Source: Fragilaria crotonensis | Lineage: Eukaryota; Bacillariophyta; Fragilariophyceae; Fragilariales; Fragilariaceae | NCBI GenBank assembly: GCA_022925895.1 | Contig: JAKSYS010000275.1 | Span: 1-64,000 of the forward strand | DNA: 64,000 nt | Direction: 5' to 3' | Shown here: piece by piece, positions 60,289-64,000 of the stretch | Numbering within the stretch: position 1 is the first letter of the stretch | Layout: every line of letters starts with the position of its first letter | The notes under the pieces: model-generated | Database searches by the model: none | What the model was told of the DNA's origin: nothing | Seen by the model: only the letters and a program-made list of their open reading frames with translations | Position numbers and translations under genes: made by a program

Positions 60289-60965
60289 GTTGACACCTGC
60301 TCAACTGTGTGTCAAATTAAATGGATGGTGGAGAAAATGCATCACGGCAACAAGGCCAGAAATTTGTAGCGATCGAATCTGATCTCCTTCAAGGTGTATC
60401 CTGAAATATTGCCTCCGAACAGTTGAATTTCGTTGTATTCGTGTCAGTAAAAAAATCGACTCCACATGCGATAAGGGTTGAATTTACATACCATGCCCCG
60501 CTTGAGAACAATTCTGTATGTTAATACATAATCTACAATGGCCATACCCCATTTTGAGAGCTGGGTATAGATACTAGGTCTACAGATTTGTACAATAGCA
60601 ATACAACATTGGTTGTATTTCCCAGACTCTACAATGGTATTTTCTCGTGGCCAGGTGTACAAGCGTCGTATGCGTACTTTCAGCATACGTTTGGCATACC
60701 ATCAAAATGTAGGGTATTTTGCAGTAGGTCACGTGGTTTTATACTAACACTTGAATTAGGTATCTTGTACCACTAAGTGGTACCCTCGGTAGAGTTTCAC
60801 AGCCCCTTAGTACCACTTGTACCACTCTTTAAGATGAGGCAGAGAGGTGCGCAGTACGTGGTAAACGCATGTATGCCATATGGTATCCACAAGCACCAGC
60901 AGACTGTGTGTCGGAATTTGCATTTCTTCGTACAAGATCAGAGAACACGAGTCGATCACAAAAAA
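60289..60965. other. Shared 5' region between the divergent recombinase genes
   Basis: Only about 680 bp separate the two start codons. It holds a GTACCACT-type repeat near 60760-60830 and no ORF. A bidirectional promoter is possible but not shown. Confidence 0.4.
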
Positions 60966-63109
60966 ATGGTGTCCTACGCTGACGATGACGAACTCGCTGC
61001 GAGCACCGTGCCACCCCTTCAGGGTGTGGCACTGGATTACAAGTCCTCCCTTGACAGTTTGATGTCATTTTCCACGGAGTTGATTATGGGAAGGAACGCC
61101 AGTACACAAAGGGTGAATTGCGAGCTCTGACACCTGATGATGTAGTTGCTTGGATGAATGTGAAAACCTTCGATGACCCTGACCCTCCTTTAGATGCAAA
61201 CCCAACAGAGTGCCGTAGTAGTTCCCTTGAGTTTTGGAAGAAGGCCCTTTCATTCTTTATGCCTGATCGTTTGACTGCATGGGTGTCGGGCCGTAACGAA
61301 GGGAATCCTACACGATCGATTGAAGTGAACAGTCTTATCAGGCGTGTGAAGAAAAAGGAGGTCCGGAAGCAGGGTAAGGCTTCAAAGGTCAAACGTCCAC
61401 TAACACGAGAAGAGTTTCAGAAGATGCAGCATATATTTCAGAGCAACGATAGCTTTCTATGGAAGTATGGTTTGAGCTGTCTAACAAAATTTCAGTTTCA
61501 CATGATTGGCCGCATCGACGATACGACACAGGTGTTGATTGAAAATATCCAGGTTCACGATTTTATCCCAATGCTTTGAAGACTCGTATGAATTGGTCGA
61601 AAAATGTATCCGAGGAACGAGATGCTCCGTGGCAGATTGTGTTGGGTGCAATGGATACGACATATTGTGTACTCACTTGTCTCTCTTTGTGGTTGGAGTT
61701 ACATGCTCGATCGAATCCAAATGCTTTGCTTTCCCCCTATGTGTTTGCTTTTACTAACGACAACACTGTACCTGCTGGAGGTAAGAAATCAAAAGAGATT
61801 GCAGGCACTGCTTTTACTAAAATATTCAGAATGGACGAATTCGCTGGTGGTGTTGTCGACGATAAATTGGGAAGTCATTCAATTCGTAAGTTCGCGTCAA
61901 CGCATGTGCGACGGTCTGGAATTAACAAGGATGATAAGGACATTCGCGGGCGCTGGAAGTTGGCAAAGCGGGTTTCAGATGTTTACGATGATGTCGAATT
62001 GCCCTTTCCTGACGCGAAGGTTGCTGATAAGTTGTGTATTGGCGGTCCGTGCTATTACCTATTCCCTGATGAGTTGTTGGCGACGACTACTGGTGTTGGT
62101 GCTGGCGCTGGAGACGCCGGGTTGACACCTGTGCTTAAGACTTTCATCCTCAGCAACGTCGTTCCAAATATTCGAAAGGTGTTGTCAGAGGATGCGTCGC
62201 TTGTGCTTGGTAAGGCAATGCTTTGGATGATTTACTCACCTTATGATGCGGCAAACGAGATCGTTCCAACGGTCATTAAGGATCAGATTCGACTTGAGTG
62301 GAATGAAATCGTATCGGCTTTGCATCCTGGAATCGATTGCAACAGTCCTTTTTACAATCCTATAAAGAGAGTGCCAGTGGTGATTACGGGCGACGAGGGT
62401 TGTGTGAATATTGATATCATTCCTTCTCTTGATGAAAATGGAAGTGTTGTGGATGGAATGGGAGGAGTCGTTGGTATTGCAAACGGTGGCACTGGCGGAA
62501 GAGGGTAGGAGGTATGGCATCAACAGCTGGCGGATTAGCAGCGCAGTTGTTGGCGGTTCAGTCATTGGCGAGTCAGATTCGTCGCGAGATTCAAGAGTTG
62601 CGATCAAACCAAATGGCTGATAGGGTCGAAACGCGCAAAGGCTTTACTATGGTGAATACAAACATCAGGAGGATCGCGTTGCAACCAGGTTTACGGGGTC
62701 CCGTGGGTACAGTGGCACAGGGAGGGACGAGGGCGACGGGCGGCAATGATGACGACATGGCTGTCGATGCGGTCGCCACACTCAATGGAGTGGGCGCAGC
62801 TCCAGCAGTTCTGAGCCCAACTCCTCGCAATTTGTTCGAACTGTGGCAGGAGTACCAAGTCGGAATTGGAGGGAGGAAGGCAGCTCGGTTGTTTACTAGC
62901 AGGGGGGTGGAAAGAGCAAGTACAAGTACCACCGCCGACTCGTGATTTGGCGGATTATTTCGGGTTTAGTGCGTGGTGGAATGACTGCAGATGCAGCAAT
63001 TGATAGCATTTATGCTATCTATGGACACCAGACAAGTGTCACAATAATCATCAACAGAATCAGAAAGCAAAAGAACGATGGGACCCTGAATCCCAATCTC
63101 AGAATTTAG
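60966..63109 (+). CDS. Crypton-like tyrosine recombinase with GCR1_C-like tail, copy B
   Basis: Homologous to copy A along the whole length but clearly diverged (by eye roughly half of residues shared). Catalytic marks: GRIDDTTQ near residue 180, HSIRKFASTH near 304, DIRGRWK and SDVYDDVELP near 340. The C-terminal tail (NLFELWQEYQVGIGGRKAAR...YHRRLVIWRI) matches copy A. The frame changes at four homopolymers: T-run 61067-61071, T-run 61561-61564, GGG 62503-62505 and G-run 62902-62907. Restoring one base at each gives exactly 716 codons ending in TAG at 63107-63109. The start is the ATG at 60966, which aligns a few residues ahead of the shared SLDSLMSF block. Confidence 0.7.
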
Positions 63110-63410
63110 TTTTAAATTTTTACATGTTGGAAGCGACATGACATGTGATCCGCATGGATCTGTATACACATGTCTGTACTTGTCGAACATTATACTAGCG
63201 AAAAACATGACAGTAAACAACTCAGCGTATTCTAGCTAGCGTATCTCGTGTAAATTACATGTACAGCACTCATTACCGCCTCCCTACGTGGTGGTATAAA
63301 GTATTGCATTAAAAACCCATACTTTCACAGTACCGGACATTTCCTGGTACTTAGGAGCGGATTGTAATCGGAGTACTTGTAGTTGCAACGGAAGATGCGA
63401 CCTTCCCCCA
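63110..63410. other. Intergenic, no gene seen
   Basis: Downstream of Crypton-like copy B. No repeat matching the far side of copy A was noticed. Confidence 0.4.
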
Positions 63411-63527
63411 GTATTTTTTGTCGCATGGCGTGCGACAAAAATCCTTCCGAGTTCCGAGTTTTGGGAAACCCCAAAGTATTTGGCCAGTAAAAAAGCTAGC
63501 CTCAATATTTGTGCGACAAAAAATTTC
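63411..63527. repeat. Small inverted-repeat element with TGCGACAAAAA arms
   Basis: TTTTTGTCGCA and TGCGACAAAAA form an 11-bp stem around TGGCG near 63416-63442. A third arm, TGTGCGACAAAAAAT, lies near 63511-63525 and pairs with the same left arm. Either a short hairpin with a duplicated arm or a 115-bp MITE. Confidence 0.5.
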
Positions 63528-64000
63528 AGCGATCGCAACAATTGAAGTTCGCTTGTTGGCCCTAGAAGGCATGCAGAGCCCAGTTGTGCACCCAATCCTT
63601 TTACTAGAAGTCAAGTGCTCCATACTCTGTAGGTTTTACGTACGGCAAGAAGTGTTGTACACCCCTGTACAAGCAAGAAATTGGTGAACTGCAAAGCAAG
63701 TGCGAACAACAACAAGAACATCATAATCTCGTGATTGCAACTTCCTCAAGGTGCTTCTCCTCATGTCAGGTACCGATGGCTGCATCAATGGTGACCGTGA
63801 TTGGGAAGAAAAGGTGTTCATCATGTCTGTTTCTGCGGATTCAGATGATCACGAAGTGTTGGGCCTTTGTGGCCGTATCCCACAGCCGAGACAATGCCTG
63901 CAAACATGGACATGGGATCCTCCGTTGGTGCCTCCTCTGATGTCTCAACAGCGGACATGCCAGTGAAGTACAAACTATGAGGATGTGCCCACTGATGATG
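63528..64000. other. End of window, no gene supported
   Basis: Overlapping frames at 63731-63966 are open but show no motif. A gene could start here and continue past the window. Confidence 0.3.

Noticed and set aside
1-64000. tRNA or rRNA genes
   Set aside because: No cloverleaf with TTC-x-A-x2-C arm or rRNA core sequence was recognised by eye; a tRNAscan run would be needed to exclude them.

Overview
The window looks like nuclear DNA of a diatom, most likely a pennate one; I cannot name the species. The signs are Copia retrotransposons of the kind common in diatoms, Crypton-like tyrosine recombinases, short GT-AG introns, and host genes typical of a photosynthetic stramenopile: ALG9, CLP1, a TPR protein, two sulfotransferases (one fused to a PLOD-type glycosyltransferase), an AAAP amino-acid transporter and an ankyrin/coiled-coil protein. 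All of this is judged by eye from protein motifs.

Layout. 1-7 kb is gene-poor and holds two inverted-repeat elements and the relic of a reverse-transcriptase-like ORF. 7.2-8.8 kb is ALG9. 10.5-12.25 kb is a TPR protein on the minus strand. 12.5-13.2 kb is a hAT-like short element filled with a 30-bp hairpin minisatellite. 13.24-18.34 kb is a Mutator-like element whose ends also cap a 169-bp short element at 6.5 kb. 18.3-22.1 kb holds repeats. 22.1-22.6 kb is a small two-exon acidic protein. 23.26-35.26 kb is a very long Copia element (12 kb, LTRs of about 890 bp, TSD ATAAG). 35.8-36.8 kb is a sulfotransferase. 37.1-37.6 kb is a palindrome-rich repeat related to one at 19.8-20.1 kb. 38.06-39.45 kb is CLP1. 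39.62-46.78 kb is a second, young Copia element (two 314-bp LTRs, two differences, TSD AACCG). 48.5-50.4 kb is the ankyrin protein, 51.4-52.9 kb the transporter, and 53.4-55.2 kb the sulfotransferase/glycosyltransferase fusion. 57.0-57.8 kb is a degenerate satellite. 58.2-63.1 kb holds two Crypton-like genes arranged head to head.

How parts relate. The host genes serve N-glycan assembly in the ER (ALG9), mRNA 3' processing or tRNA splicing (CLP1), sulfated-glycan metabolism (two sulfotransferases) and amino-acid transport. They do not form a cluster; they are islands between mobile elements. Many ORFs in the transposons, in ALG9 and in the TPR gene are broken by one-base changes, nearly all in short homopolymer runs. 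Restoring one base per run puts both Crypton genes exactly in frame. I therefore treat many of these breaks as possible consensus errors rather than proof of decay. Five host genes in the right half show no break at all.

The observations most worth following are the head-to-head Crypton pair with GCR1_C-like tails, the serial hairpins with TCC loops in the 5' leader of the young Copia element, the transmembrane-like block inside its Gag-Pol, the sulfotransferase/PLOD fusion, the TGACGTCA sites in the Mutator-like termini, and a GTAC-rich palindromic motif (CCAGTAC / GTACTGGAGTAC) scattered through almost every intergenic space.
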